This document shows, piece by piece, positions 9,697 to 18,775 of a DNA stretch of 64,000 nt. The position numbers and the translations under genes were made by a program. The stretch lies in the NCBI RefSeq assembly GCF_036013955.1, contig NZ_CP107903.1, forward strand, positions 7,750,001 through 7,814,000, read 5' to 3'. Numbering within the stretch: position 1 is the stretch's first letter; each line of letters begins with the position of its first letter. The notes below the pieces were generated by a model that did no database searches, was not told where the DNA came from, and saw only the letters and a list, made by a program, of their open reading frames with translations. This stretch comes from Streptomyces sp. NBC_00459. Its GTDB lineage: Bacteria > Actinomycetota > Actinomycetes > Streptomycetales > Streptomycetaceae.

Positions 9697-9864
9697 ACGG
9701 AACGCCGCCGCCATCCGTATGGGGGGACGTGTTCGTGCTTCAAGGGAACGAATCCGGTCGTTTTTCCCACCTCGCGATCACCGTACGGCGAGCCCGCGTT
9801 GACAGGTTGCGACATGTGGATACGTCGCTTGTCAGTTGTGCGGGAAACGTGAAAAGCTCGGGCT

Positions 9865-9880
9865 CCGTTTCGCGAAACGG
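9865..9880. promoter_or_regulatory. Perfect 16-bp palindrome, candidate operator
   Basis: The sequence CCGTTTCGCGAAACGG is a perfect palindrome. It lies 79 nt upstream of the sigma-like/cellulose-binding protein start, in an otherwise featureless 262-nt gap. Its length and symmetry fit a dimeric repressor site. The binding protein is unknown. Confidence 0.4.
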
Positions 9881-9958
9881 TCCCCAACTCCCCTGTTCGT
9901 GGGGTCAGTTGACCTTGACGTTGGCGTGTGCAAGCCGTTGATGCTGGAGTCCCCCCAT

Positions 9959-11443
9959 ATGCCAGATCTGCCGACCCCTCAGGACGCCGCCGAAGCAGCG
10001 CTGTTCTCCGAGTGCTGGGACGCGGTCCTCTCGTACGCCGACCTCTGCACGTCCGGCTCGTCCGCCGGCACCGAACTGGCCGCCGAGGCGTTCACCCACG
10101 GTATCCACGCGGCCCGGGCCGCCGACTTCGGGGCCCGCAACACAGGGCGCCGCATACCCCGCCTGCCCTGGATACCCCTGCTGCTGGCGGCAGTTCGCAG
10201 TACCGCCGCGTCCTGGGAGGAAACCGGGCACGGCAACCACCTCGACCCCGACCTGCGGCTGTGGCTCAACTCCGACAAGGCCGCCCGGTACGTCGGGCCG
10301 CCGCTGCGCCGCCCGCTCGCGCTGCGCGCCCTGCGTGACATGCAGGAACCGGACGCCGCCCTGCTCTGGCTGGCCGAGGTGGAGGCACTGCCGCTGCCCC
10401 AGGTGGCCCGTCGGCTCGGCCTCGACCCGGAGAGCGCCGCCGAGGAACTCGCCCAGGTACGCGTCCTGTTCAGGGACCGCTGCCAGCGCAACCTGCTCGA
10501 CACCCCGATGAGCCCCGACTGCCGCCGCTTCGCCCGGCTGCTCGACGCGGTCACCCGCTCACAGGGAGCCGAGGTCCCCGAGGACCTCTCCCGGCACCTC
10601 GCGACCTGCGTGGAGTGCGCCGAGGCAGCCGCCTGCCTGCGGCTGTACGGCGGGATCAGCGGGCTGCCCGCCGCGCTCGCCGGCGGCGTCATCGGCTGGG
10701 GCGGGCTCGCCTACCTGGAACGGCGCCGCCGCGCGGCCGAGGCCGGTCTGCTCGGCGGGCGCTCGGAAGCGGGCATCAACACCGGTCTCACCATCGGGGA
10801 GTCCCGCCCGCGCATCGGCCGCACAGCGATCATGATCGCCGCCGTCATCGTCTCCGGGCTGGCGCTCACGGTCTCAATGATGCCCTTCGACGGCTCCGGC
10901 AACGCCCCCTCCGCGAAGGGCGGCACGACCGACGGGAAGCCCGTGGTGGACCCGTCGTCCGTCCTGCCGTCCGGCCTGACCGTCCCCGTGGGCTCCACCC
11001 GGTCCCCGGCCCCCCGCCAGTCGGACCCGGAATCCTCCCCGACGCCCGCCGACAAGCCCGACCCGGAACCCCAGGGCACCTCCGCCGCGCGCGGCGAGAC
11101 GCCGAAGCCGAGCCCCGACAAGAGTGAACCGGTGTCCTGTGAGGTCGAGTACGACCTCGTCAACGAGTGGCCCGACGGCTTCCAGGCCACCATCAGCGTC
11201 ACCTCCGCGAAGGCCATCGACGGCTGGCGCATCGCCTGGAGCTTCCGCGACGGCCAGCAGGTCGGCCAGATGTGGGACGCGAGCTTCTCCCAGGACGGCG
11301 GCCGGGTCACCGCGACGGCCGCCGACTACAACAGGTCCGTCGCGGCCGACGGCACCGTCTCCTTCGGCTTCCTCGCCAGCTGGCAGGGGAAGAACACGGC
11401 CCCGTTCGACTTCACGCTGAACGGCAGCAGCTGCGCGAGCTGA
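9959..11443 (+). CDS. Membrane protein with sigma-like domain, zinc finger and extracellular cellulose-binding module
   Basis: This 494-residue protein has four parts in order. Residues 15-180 look like an RNA polymerase sigma factor of the ECF type, ending in a region-4-like helix-turn-helix (LPLPQVARRLGLDPESAAEE). Residues 205-222 hold an anti-sigma-type zinc finger, His213-X3-Cys217-X2-Cys220. A single membrane helix spans about 290-308. A proline- and serine-rich linker leads to a family 2 carbohydrate-binding module at 393-494, with terminal cysteines 394 and 492 and several tryptophans (WPDGF, GWRIAW, SWQGKN). The topology puts the cellulose-binding module outside and the sigma-like part inside. 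The ATG at 9959 is chosen for a GGAG site 9 nt upstream; an in-frame ATG at 9941 is possible. It may sense or bind polysaccharide at the surface. Sigma activity is unproven. Confidence 0.82.
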   Translation: MPDLPTPQDAAEAALFSECWDAVLSYADLCTSGSSAGTELAAEAFTHGIHAARAADFGARNTGRRIPRLPWIPLLLAAVRSTAASWEETGHGNHLDPDLRLWLNSDKAARYVGPPLRRPLALRALRDMQEPDAALLWLAEVEALPLPQVARRLGLDPESAAEELAQVRVLFRDRCQRNLLDTPMSPDCRRFARLLDAVTRSQGAEVPEDLSRHLATCVECAEAAACLRLYGGISGLPAALAGGVIGWGGLAYLERRRRAAEAGLLGGRSEAGINTGLTIGESRPRIGRTAIMIAAVIVSGLALTVSMMPFDGSGNAPSAKGGTTDGKPVVDPSSVLPSGLTVPVGSTRSPAPRQSDPESSPTPADKPDPEPQGTSAARGETPKPSPDKSEPVSCEVEYDLVNEWPDGFQATISVTSAKAIDGWRIAWSFRDGQQVGQMWDASFSQDGGRVTATAADYNRSVAADGTVSFGFLASWQGKNTAPFDFTLNGSSCAS

Positions 11444-11461
11444 GAACCCCCGCACCCGGGT

Positions 11462-11499
11462 CGGCCACTTCCGCAGCGATATCGCTGCGGAAGTGGCCG
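11462..11499. terminator. Bidirectional terminator: 38-bp perfect palindrome
   Basis: The two 19-nt halves are exact reverse complements with no spacer, centred on GATATC. It lies between the convergent ends of the cellulose-binding protein gene (11443) and gnd (11529), so it can fold in either transcript and probably stops both. Confidence 0.8.
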
Positions 11500-11528
11500 G
11501 CCCGTTCCGTGCTGCGGGCGGCCCGAGG

Positions 11529-12971
11529 TCAGATCACCTCGGTCTCGCTCCGGTCGGCCCGCTCCCAGAGGGTGTGGAAGCGGCCCTCGCGGTCGGTACG
11601 CCGGTAGGTGTGGGCGCCGAAGTAGTCGCGCTGCCCCTGGGTGAGGGCGGCCGGCAGGCGCTCGGCGCGCAGGGTGTCGTAGTACGACAGGGCGGCGGAG
11701 AACGCCGGGACCGGGACACCGTGCCGGGCGGCCGTGGCGACGACCTCGCGCCAGGGAACCTGCGAGTCGGCGATCTCGGCCGCGAACCCCTCCTCGGTGA
11801 GCAGGGTGACCCGGCGCGGATCGGCCTCGTACGCGGCACGGACCCGGTCGAGGAAGGCGGCGCGCACGATGCAGCCGCCGCGCCAGATCCTCGCAATCGC
11901 GCCGAGGTCGATGTCCCAGCCGTACTCCGCCGACGCGTCCAGGATCATCTTCCAGCCCTGGTCGTAGGCGATGAGCTTCGACGCGTACAGGGCGTGCTCG
12001 ACCAGACAGGCGAACCGCTCCGCCTCGTACGCGGTGAGGTCCCAGCTGGTGCCGCCGGGCAGCTCGCGATACGCGGCGCGCAGGGCCCGCTGGCCCGAGG
12101 CGGCGCGGGCGAAGGTGGCCTGGGCGATGGCGGTCACCGGGGAACCGAGCTCCAGAGCCGTGCGTACGGTCCAGCGGCCGGTGCCCTTCTGCCCGGCGGA
12201 GTCGGCCACCACGTCCACGAAGGGTCTGCCGGTGGCGGAGTCGGTGTGGGCGAGCACCTCGGCGGTGATCTCCATCAGGTACGAGTCGAGGCGCCCCTTG
12301 TTCCACTGCCGGAAGACCTCGGCGATCCGCGCCGGTTCATAGCCGCCGACCTGGCGCAGCAGGTGGTACGCCTCGCCGATCAGCTGCATGTCGGCGTACT
12401 CGATGCCGTTGTGCACCATTTTCACGAAGTGCCCGGCGCCGTCCGTGCCGACATGGGTGACACAGGGCTCGCCGTCCACCTTGGCACTGATCGTCTCGAA
12501 CATCGGCCCGAGCGCGGCGTAGGACGCGGCGGAGCCGCCGGGCATGATGCTCGGCCCGTGCAGCGCGCCCTCCTCACCGCCCGAGACGCCGACACCCACG
12601 AAGTGGATACCGAGCCCGCGCAGCGCCTGTTCCCGGCGGCGGGTGTCGGCGAAGTGGGCGTTGCCGCCGTCGATGATCATGTCACCGGGCTCCAGGAGCG
12701 CGGCGAACTCGTCGATCACCGCATCGGTGGCCGTCCCCGCCTGCACCATGATCATGAGCCGCCGGGGGCGCTCCAGGGCCGCCACGAACTCCTCGGCGGT
12801 CTCGGCCGGGACGAAGTCGCCCTCGTGCCCGAAGTCCTCGACCAGCGCCTTGGTCCTGGCGGGGGTCCGATTGTGGAGGGCCACGGTGTAACCGTGCCGG
12901 GCGAAGTTCCGGGCCAGATTCCGGCCCATCACCGCAAGGCCGGTGACGCCGATCTGCGCGGTCGCCTTCAT
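11529..12971 (-). CDS. gnd: 6-phosphogluconate dehydrogenase, decarboxylating
   Basis: This 480-residue enzyme converts 6-phosphogluconate to ribulose 5-phosphate and CO2 with NADP+ in the oxidative pentose phosphate pathway. The N-terminal nucleotide-binding motif is IGVTGLAVMGRNLARN. The family signature GVGVSGGEEGALHGPSIMPG and the catalytic-lysine segment GHFVKMVHNGIEYADMQLI are intact. Its length matches the long (about 470-480 residue) form of the family. The ATG is preceded by AAGGAG. It is monocistronic as far as can be seen, ending at a convergent terminator. Confidence 0.96.
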   Translation of the reverse strand: MKATAQIGVTGLAVMGRNLARNFARHGYTVALHNRTPARTKALVEDFGHEGDFVPAETAEEFVAALERPRRLMIMVQAGTATDAVIDEFAALLEPGDMIIDGGNAHFADTRRREQALRGLGIHFVGVGVSGGEEGALHGPSIMPGGSAASYAALGPMFETISAKVDGEPCVTHVGTDGAGHFVKMVHNGIEYADMQLIGEAYHLLRQVGGYEPARIAEVFRQWNKGRLDSYLMEITAEVLAHTDSATGRPFVDVVADSAGQKGTGRWTVRTALELGSPVTAIAQATFARAASGQRALRAAYRELPGGTSWDLTAYEAERFACLVEHALYASKLIAYDQGWKMILDASAEYGWDIDLGAIARIWRGGCIVRAAFLDRVRAAYEADPRRVTLLTEEGFAAEIADSQVPWREVVATAARHGVPVPAFSAALSYYDTLRAERLPAALTQGQRDYFGAHTYRRTDREGRFHTLWERADRSETEVI

Positions 12972-13263
12972 GGTGTGCTCCTTCGTTCCGGAGTGCCGTC
13001 CGCCGTCCTTGGCGGTCCGAACTGCCGCCGTGATCAGGTACGCGTGGCGGGGGCCCAGTTGTTCAGCCGTTCAGCCGATCAACTGTTCTCCTCGTACCAT
13101 CGCCTCGTACCGGCGCGTCGTGCGCTCTCTCGCGGGACAGCCGGAGCGGCGGTTCCCCGTCGGCCATGGCGGTCGGCTCGACCCGGCCGGGACCGACGGC
13201 GGCGGCCGGACGGGCGCGCCCCGGATCTCGGGACGCTCCTCGCCCTTCACGGACCCGTTCCCG

Positions 13264-16170
13264 CTATCGGGGTGCGTTCGGTGCGCGTCCCGGCCCGGGT
13301 TCCCGGCCGCCCAGTTCGGACCGGATCTGGAGAACGGCGAGGGCCGCTCGTGAAGTGACGCCGGTCTTGCGGTAGATCCGGCTGAGATGCGACTCGACCG
13401 TACGGGGGCTGAGATAGAGCCGCGCCGCGATGTCGGGGGTGGTCAGACCTTCGGCGATGAGGGCGGCGATCTCACGTTCACGTGGGGAAAGGGACGGGAA
13501 GACGGCGGCAGGGCCGGAGTCGGCCTCAGGTGCCGGTGTGCCGTACACGGCTGGGCGCAACGCGTCTGCCAGGCCGGTCAGTTGAAGCGCACCACCGGTC
13601 GCGGCGAGTTGCCGGGCGCGTGTCCACATGGCTTGGGCCCGGTCCGGGTGACCGGCGGCCGCGGTCAGGGGAGCGCCGAGCAGCAGGCTGAACGTCTCCC
13701 ACAGGACCGTTCCCTGACGGGCTGTTTCCGCCGCGGCCTCCTCGACCAGTTCGACAGCCGCCGCCACGTCGCCGTCGGCGAGCAGACAGTGGGCGGCGCT
13801 GCGCAGCGCCGAGGCCCGCTGAGTCGGCAGGCCCAGCCGGTCCGCCTCCTCACGGGCCCGCTCCGCCCACTTCCTGGCCGCGTCCGTCTCGCCGACGGCG
13901 ACGGCGGAGACGACGAGGACCTCCATGACCAGTGGGCGCACGGACGGTTGGATTCCGAGCAGGTCCTCACCCCCGGCACGGAAGACGGCGCCCCGGGCGC
14001 GCGGCATGTCGCCGGCGAGCACGACGGCATGTGCGAGCAGGCACCAGGCGATCGAGGCCCACCAACTGGTGCCCATACCCGCCGCGGCGACGGCTTCCTC
14101 GGCCACCGTCAGCGCGGTGGGGTCGTCCGGCGGCACCGCGTAGGTCAGGGCGTACGCCTTGTTGGCCAGGACGAAGGCCAGGAGTTCGTCGCTGCCGATG
14201 CCACGGGCGATGGTCTCCGCCTCGTCGGCGAGTTCCACGGCCGAGTCGAGCCGGAGGGTCTGGATGTGGACCTGCGCCTTGCACAGCAGCAGATGCGGCA
14301 GGACGTAGAGCAGGCCGCCGCGCCGGGCGATGGCCAGGCCGCGGTCGGCATGCCGTTCGGCATCGGCGTACCGCTCCTGGAACGCCTCCGCCCAGCCGAG
14401 GCGGACGAACGGCTCGCACAGACTCGCGAGGTCGTGATCGGTCAGGGCGTCGACCAGGGCCGCCGCCCGGTCGGTGGCCTCCCGGGCGGCGGACATCTCG
14501 CCTTCGTACGTCTCCCCGAGAGCCATGATCGCGAGGGCGCCGGCCTCGGCGACCTCGTCGCCCGACGAGCGGGCCAGGTCGACGGTGCGGGCCACATCGG
14601 CGCGCACCTGCGGGTAGGCGGTGGCGTGCGGCGCGGACGAACCCAGCTCCAGACTGAGTTCGACAGTGTCCGCGAGGGCCGGGCCAGGATCCCGGGAGAG
14701 CTCACGGCGAAGGAGCGCGACCGCCTCGGCGTAGCGCCCGAGGTGACGTTCCATCACGGCGCACAGCGTGACGGCGGAGGTCCGCACGCCGGCCGCGCCC
14801 GCCTCACCCGGTGGTGACATGGCGATCACCTGGTGCAGCAGGTCCCTGCTCTCCCGGAGTCCTCCGCACACGCCCAGGGCCTGGGCCCGTCGCAGCATCA
14901 GATCACGGCGCAGTCCGGTGTGCCGCGGGTGGTCGGGCAGGTGCGCGAGGGCGACGCCCAGCCAGTGGGCGCTGCTCGCGGGGGCGGTGGCGGCGGACTG
15001 TTCGGCCGCTTCGGACAGTACGGCGACGGCCTCCGGGTCCCAGCCGGTCAGCGACTGTTCGACGTGGTGGGCGCGCTCGGTGGCGGGGGTGCCCGCCTCG
15101 GCCAGTCCGGCTGCGGCGAGGCGGTGGATACGGATGCGCTCCTGGGGGGCGATGCTCTCGTGCACGAGCGTCCTGAGCACCGGATGGCGCAGCGTCCACC
15201 GACCGCCCTGACCCGGACGCAGCACATCGCGGCGGGCCAGTGCGTCGAGGTCCGCGTCGACCGCGGCCTCGTCCTGCCCGGTCACCACGGCCAGCAGGGC
15301 GGCGGTGCCATGGTCCCCCAGGAGGGCCACCACCTCGGCCGTGCGGCGCTGGGCCGCGGTGAGCGGTGTCAGTTCGTCCAGCAGCAGTGAGCCGAGCCCG
15401 GCCGAGGGCTGCGGTGCGCCGTGCTCTCCGCCGGGCCCTGTCTGTCCGCCGTGTCCCGCCTGCAGGAGGGCGAGGAAGTACAGCGGATTGCCGTGGCTCG
15501 CGGCGTACAGTTCGGCGGCCCTGCCGGGCGGCAGGCCGGGGGCCACTTCGGGAGCCAGGACCTGGAGACACGCGTGCTCGGCGAGCGGTCCGAGGTCCAG
15601 CCGGAGCACCGTACCCAGGTCGATGCCCCGGGTGAGCGCTGCGGCGAGAGAGGCCGCGGTCTGGCGGTCGCGGCGGGCGACGACGATCACGACCGGGGCG
15701 TGCGGGGGATGCCGGACGAGGTGGTCGAGGAGTTCCAGGGATGCCGGGTCCGCCCAGTGCAGGTCGTCCAGGGCCACGACGAGCCCGCGGCGGCCGGTAC
15801 CGGGGCCGGCCTCGGGACCGGGCTCGGCGATTTCCGCGAGCAGCTTCGCGACGGATCGGTGCAGCCCGAACCGGTTACCCCGGTGCCCAGCCCCAGCCCC
15901 GGGATCCGCCGATGCCATGTCGTGGTCGGCCAGGGCATCGCTGAACGGCCGGTACGGGATGTGCTGTTCGAACTCGGTGGCCCAGCCGTGCAGCACTGTC
16001 ATTCCCCGAACCCGCGCCCGTTGGCAGAACTCGGCCATGAGCCGGCTCTTGCCGATGCCCGCGGCCCCGGCAAGGTCCACAACGGTTGAACCGCCGTCCT
16101 GGCCGAGCGTCCGGTCGAGCACTGCGTCCAGGCGATCCAGCTCGGCCGCTCGGCTCACCAGCGGAATCAC
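13264..16170 (-). CDS. LuxR-family regulator with AAA+ domain (LAL type)
   Basis: This is a large ATP-binding regulator of the LuxR family, 968 residues. The N-terminal AAA/STAND domain has Walker A GAAGIGKS at residues 35-42 and a Walker B-like VVALDDLHWAD near residue 135. The middle is a long helical, TPR-like region rich in alanine. The C-terminal DNA-binding domain (about residues 900-955) reads LSPREREIAALIAEGLTT, then RTVESHLSRIYRKTGV. Such proteins often control antibiotic or sugar genes. No target is obvious here: gnd downstream is separated by 292 nt in which I see no gene or strong signal. Confidence 0.92.
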   Translation of the reverse strand: MIPLVSRAAELDRLDAVLDRTLGQDGGSTVVDLAGAAGIGKSRLMAEFCQRARVRGMTVLHGWATEFEQHIPYRPFSDALADHDMASADPGAGAGHRGNRFGLHRSVAKLLAEIAEPGPEAGPGTGRRGLVVALDDLHWADPASLELLDHLVRHPPHAPVVIVVARRDRQTAASLAAALTRGIDLGTVLRLDLGPLAEHACLQVLAPEVAPGLPPGRAAELYAASHGNPLYFLALLQAGHGGQTGPGGEHGAPQPSAGLGSLLLDELTPLTAAQRRTAEVVALLGDHGTAALLAVVTGQDEAAVDADLDALARRDVLRPGQGGRWTLRHPVLRTLVHESIAPQERIRIHRLAAAGLAEAGTPATERAHHVEQSLTGWDPEAVAVLSEAAEQSAATAPASSAHWLGVALAHLPDHPRHTGLRRDLMLRRAQALGVCGGLRESRDLLHQVIAMSPPGEAGAAGVRTSAVTLCAVMERHLGRYAEAVALLRRELSRDPGPALADTVELSLELGSSAPHATAYPQVRADVARTVDLARSSGDEVAEAGALAIMALGETYEGEMSAAREATDRAAALVDALTDHDLASLCEPFVRLGWAEAFQERYADAERHADRGLAIARRGGLLYVLPHLLLCKAQVHIQTLRLDSAVELADEAETIARGIGSDELLAFVLANKAYALTYAVPPDDPTALTVAEEAVAAAGMGTSWWASIAWCLLAHAVVLAGDMPRARGAVFRAGGEDLLGIQPSVRPLVMEVLVVSAVAVGETDAARKWAERAREEADRLGLPTQRASALRSAAHCLLADGDVAAAVELVEEAAAETARQGTVLWETFSLLLGAPLTAAAGHPDRAQAMWTRARQLAATGGALQLTGLADALRPAVYGTPAPEADSGPAAVFPSLSPREREIAALIAEGLTTPDIAARLYLSPRTVESHLSRIYRKTGVTSRAALAVLQIRSELGGREPGPGRAPNAPR

Positions 16171-16561
16171 GTCTCCACCTCACTGCCCTGGCTGCCCGCC
16201 ATACCGGGACCCGCACATAAGATGATCTTACGTAGCCGATTGCGTGACTTCACGGAAGCCCCCTGTCCACCGCCTCGGGCACTGTTGCCGGGCGGAGCCG
16301 AGCCGGCCGCGGCCGGCCCCGGTCAGGAAAGGGTGATCCCATCAACACCAGGCAATCCAGTGGGCAGTTGACCCCGCTGGACCCCGACGGCCCACGAGAG
16401 ACGGCCGGTTACCGGCTGTTTGCCCGGATCGGCGATGGAGACAGGGTCCGGCCGCCGTCACCCGCCGCACGCCCAGGGTTCCGTAACCGCCTACGTAGTT
16501 TCACGGGTCCCACACCGCATCCCCGTGTGGATCATGTTCGTCACAGAGGAAAGGGGATTCG
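16171..16561. other. Divergent intergenic region between the LAL regulator and a membrane-protein gene
   Basis: This 391-nt gap must hold the start signals of two diverging genes. A 13-bp symmetric site is listed separately (16218-16230). TACGTAG followed by TTCACGG occurs twice, near 16230 and 16493. I see no convincing -10/-35 pair and no further gene. Confidence 0.5.
16218..16230. promoter_or_regulatory. Interrupted palindrome upstream of the LAL regulator gene
   Basis: TAAGAT-G-ATCTTA is an exact inverted repeat around one central base, unusually A+T-rich for this genome. It lies 48 nt upstream of the regulator's ATG, a normal position for an operator or autoregulatory site. Confidence 0.35.
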
Positions 16562-17374
16562 GTGGCCCGTCGCACCAACACGTCCTGCCTGGGGATGGCC
16601 GTCAAGGGCTACCTGCTGCTGACCATGTGGTCCTTCGTCGGCTCCGCCCTGGCGCTGCCGTTCACGGTGGTCGACCTGATGGCCTCCCAGGAACCGCCGC
16701 TCCACCTGAGCGGCTTCGGGCAGCACGCGTTCGTGTACAGCGCACCCGTCGTCGCCGCCGCGGGGGTGGCCGCGTCCATGGGCCGGACGCGTCGCGGCCC
16801 GTGGCGGGTCTTCCTCGCCCGTACGGCCGTCGTGCTCGCCCTCAGCCAGGCCGCCGTGGTCTGGGCCGAGGCGCGGTTCGACTCACCCGACTGGAACTCC
16901 CGTGTCCTGGCCCCGGGCGGAGCCGCCGGGTTCACCGCGTTCCTCTGCCACGGAGCGGTGCGCTGGTGGGCCGACGGTGTCCTCAACGGCGGCCGGCGCC
17001 GCCCGGCCGCCGGCGAGATCTGGCACGCCCTGGTCCCTTTCCGGGAGTCCGCCAGGGAACTCCCGCACTACTGCGTGGTCATGAGAGCCGGCCTCCGTTA
17101 CGTCGAAGTGCTCCAGATCACCAGCCAGAACAAGGACGACCGCGACGACCACATCCGTATCTCCAACGTCGGCTGGGACTTCACCTCCGACAAGGACCAC
17201 TGGGTCGAGACAGGCCTCCCGCCACGCCGGGTGCCCTACCAGAAGTTCACCAAGACCAGACCCCAAGGTCCCTGCCCGGAGCCCGTCTGGCGTCAACTCC
17301 GGGAGCACCGCCCGGCACCCGTCGCCCCCGACTCGCCCACTCTGTGGACCCGGATCACGCAGCGCCTCGGGTGA
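16562..17374 (+). CDS. Membrane protein of unknown function
   Basis: This 270-residue protein does not match a family I recognise. The N-terminal half has about four hydrophobic segments (about residues 13-38, 52-70, 83-102 and 115-132). The C-terminal half is soluble and polar, with HYCVVMRAGLRYVEVLQIT and NVGWDFTSDKDHWVETGLP. The GTG start follows a good AGGAAAGGGG site. It diverges from the LAL regulator gene; a regulatory link is possible but unproven. Confidence 0.75.
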   Translation: MARRTNTSCLGMAVKGYLLLTMWSFVGSALALPFTVVDLMASQEPPLHLSGFGQHAFVYSAPVVAAAGVAASMGRTRRGPWRVFLARTAVVLALSQAAVVWAEARFDSPDWNSRVLAPGGAAGFTAFLCHGAVRWWADGVLNGGRRRPAAGEIWHALVPFRESARELPHYCVVMRAGLRYVEVLQITSQNKDDRDDHIRISNVGWDFTSDKDHWVETGLPPRRVPYQKFTKTRPQGPCPEPVWRQLREHRPAPVAPDSPTLWTRITQRLG

Positions 17375-17507
17375 GGCATCGGCCACCTGCCCGCGGAAAC
17401 GGAAAACCGGTGGCACCCGAGTGCGCGCGACTCTAAGGTGAGGATCGTTTCCTGCGGCGGCCGTCGGCTGCCGCTGTCGGCTGAGTGAGGAACGGGAGGT
17501 GTGACCG

Positions 17508-17579
17508 ATGGCTGTCTCCGAGATGGGCGCTGCCCGCATCCAGAAGTTCATCAAGTCCATCTCCGTGGCCACCGGCTGA
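17508..17579 (+). CDS. Predicted 23-residue peptide
   Basis: A short open frame encodes MAVSEMGAARIQKFIKSISV followed by ATG (Ala-Thr-Gly). It begins with ATG 7 nt after a GGGAGGTG ribosome site, which is stronger than that of most genes in the window. Residues 8-20 can form an amphipathic helix (ARIQKFIKSISVA). It lies 60 nt before rsgA and might be a leader peptide, a small effector or a chance frame. No family is recognised. Confidence 0.4.
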   Translation: MAVSEMGAARIQKFIKSISVATG

Positions 17580-17639
17580 CCTTCCACCATCTCCGCGCCC
17601 AAGTGCGCGTGCCGGGGCCACCCTTGTGAAGGGTCTCCG

Positions 17640-18770
17640 TTGACTCCCCTCTCGGCTTCATCCGCTTCATCCGCTTCATCGGTTTCATCCGCCTCGTCCC
17701 GCGCGCTCGCCGTCTACGGCTGGGACGACGCGTGGGCCGCCGAATTCGCCCCGTACGCGGCCGAAGGGCTGCTCGTCGGGCGCGTCATCCGCGTCGACCG
17801 CGGCCAGTGCGACGTCGCCACCGCCGACGGTGTGCTGCGCGCCGACACCGCGTTCGTCACACCGCACGATCCGATGCGGGTCATCTGCACCGGCGACTGG
17901 GCTGTCGTCGAGCCCGCCGGTGATCCCCGCTACGTCCGTACGTATCTGCCGCGCCGGAGTGCGTTCCTGCGGTCCACCTCGTCCAAGCGCTCCGAGGGGC
18001 AGATCCTCGCGGCCAACGTCGACCACGCCATCGTCGCCGTGTCACTGGCCGTGGAACTCGACCTCGGCCGCGTCGAACGGTTCCTGGCGCTGGCCTGGGA
18101 ATCCGGTGCGCAGCCCGTCGTGGTGCTCACCAAGGCCGACCTCGTACCGGACGCGACGACCCTCTCGTATCTCGTCCAGGACGTGGAGGCCGCCGCTCCC
18201 GGGGTGCCGGTCCTCACCGTCAGTTCCACCAACGGGGACGGCATCGACGTCCTCGCGGCCGTCGTCGCCGACGGTACGGCCGTGCTGCTCGGGCAGTCCG
18301 GTGCGGGCAAGTCGACGCTCGCGAACGCGCTGCTCGGCGTGGACGTCATGGAGGTCCAGGCCACGAGGGACGCCGACGGCAAGGGCCGGCACACCACGAC
18401 CACCCGCAATCTGCTCGCCCTGCCCGGTGGGGGCGTCCTCATCGACACACCGGGGCTGCGCGGCGTCGGCCTCTGGGACGCCGGAACCGGCGTCGGGCAG
18501 GTCTTCGCCGAGATCGAGGAACTGGCCGCCGGGTGCCGCTTCCAGGACTGCGCGCACACGGCGGAGCCCGGGTGCGCGGTGCTGGAGGCGCTCGACTCGG
18601 GGGCGCTGGCTCAGCGGCGGCTGGACAGTTACCGCAAGCTGCTGCGGGAGAACCAGTACATCGTCGCCAAGACCGATGCGCGGTTGCGGGCGGAGATCCG
18701 GAAGGACTGGAAGAAGAAGGGGGCGGAGGGGAAGGCGGCGATGGAGGCGAAGCGGGGGCGGCAGCGGTAA
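17640..18770 (+). CDS. rsgA: Ribosome small-subunit-dependent GTPase A
   Basis: This is a circularly permuted GTPase that helps mature the 30S subunit, 376 residues. Motif order confirms the permutation: G4 (TKAD, 164-167) precedes G1 (GQSGAGKS, 218-225) and G3 (DTPG, 269-272). An OB-like domain comes first (about 45-110). The C-terminal zinc site is Cys299, Cys304, His306 and Cys312. The basic tail ends KRGRQR. The start is TTG, with GAAGGG upstream. The first 20 residues are a low-complexity Ser/Ala stretch from a 9-nt tandem repeat, so the true start could be later, near RALAVYGWDD. Confidence 0.9.
   Translation: MTPLSASSASSASSVSSASSRALAVYGWDDAWAAEFAPYAAEGLLVGRVIRVDRGQCDVATADGVLRADTAFVTPHDPMRVICTGDWAVVEPAGDPRYVRTYLPRRSAFLRSTSSKRSEGQILAANVDHAIVAVSLAVELDLGRVERFLALAWESGAQPVVVLTKADLVPDATTLSYLVQDVEAAAPGVPVLTVSSTNGDGIDVLAAVVADGTAVLLGQSGAGKSTLANALLGVDVMEVQATRDADGKGRHTTTTRNLLALPGGGVLIDTPGLRGVGLWDAGTGVGQVFAEIEELAAGCRFQDCAHTAEPGCAVLEALDSGALAQRRLDSYRKLLRENQYIVAKTDARLRAEIRKDWKKKGAEGKAAMEAKRGRQR
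17656..17691 (+). repeat. Four tandem 9-nt units in the 5' end of rsgA
   Basis: Four copies of CTTCATCCG (two with one or two changes) encode Ser/Ala-rich tripeptides at the N-terminus of RsgA. A unit of nine keeps the frame, so copy-number change would lengthen or shorten the protein without breaking it. Confidence 0.7.
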
Positions 18771-18775
18771 CGCTG

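Noticed and set aside
17656..17691. Tandem repeats that might suggest a CRISPR array
   Set aside because: The unit is 9 nt with no spacers and lies within the rsgA coding sequence.
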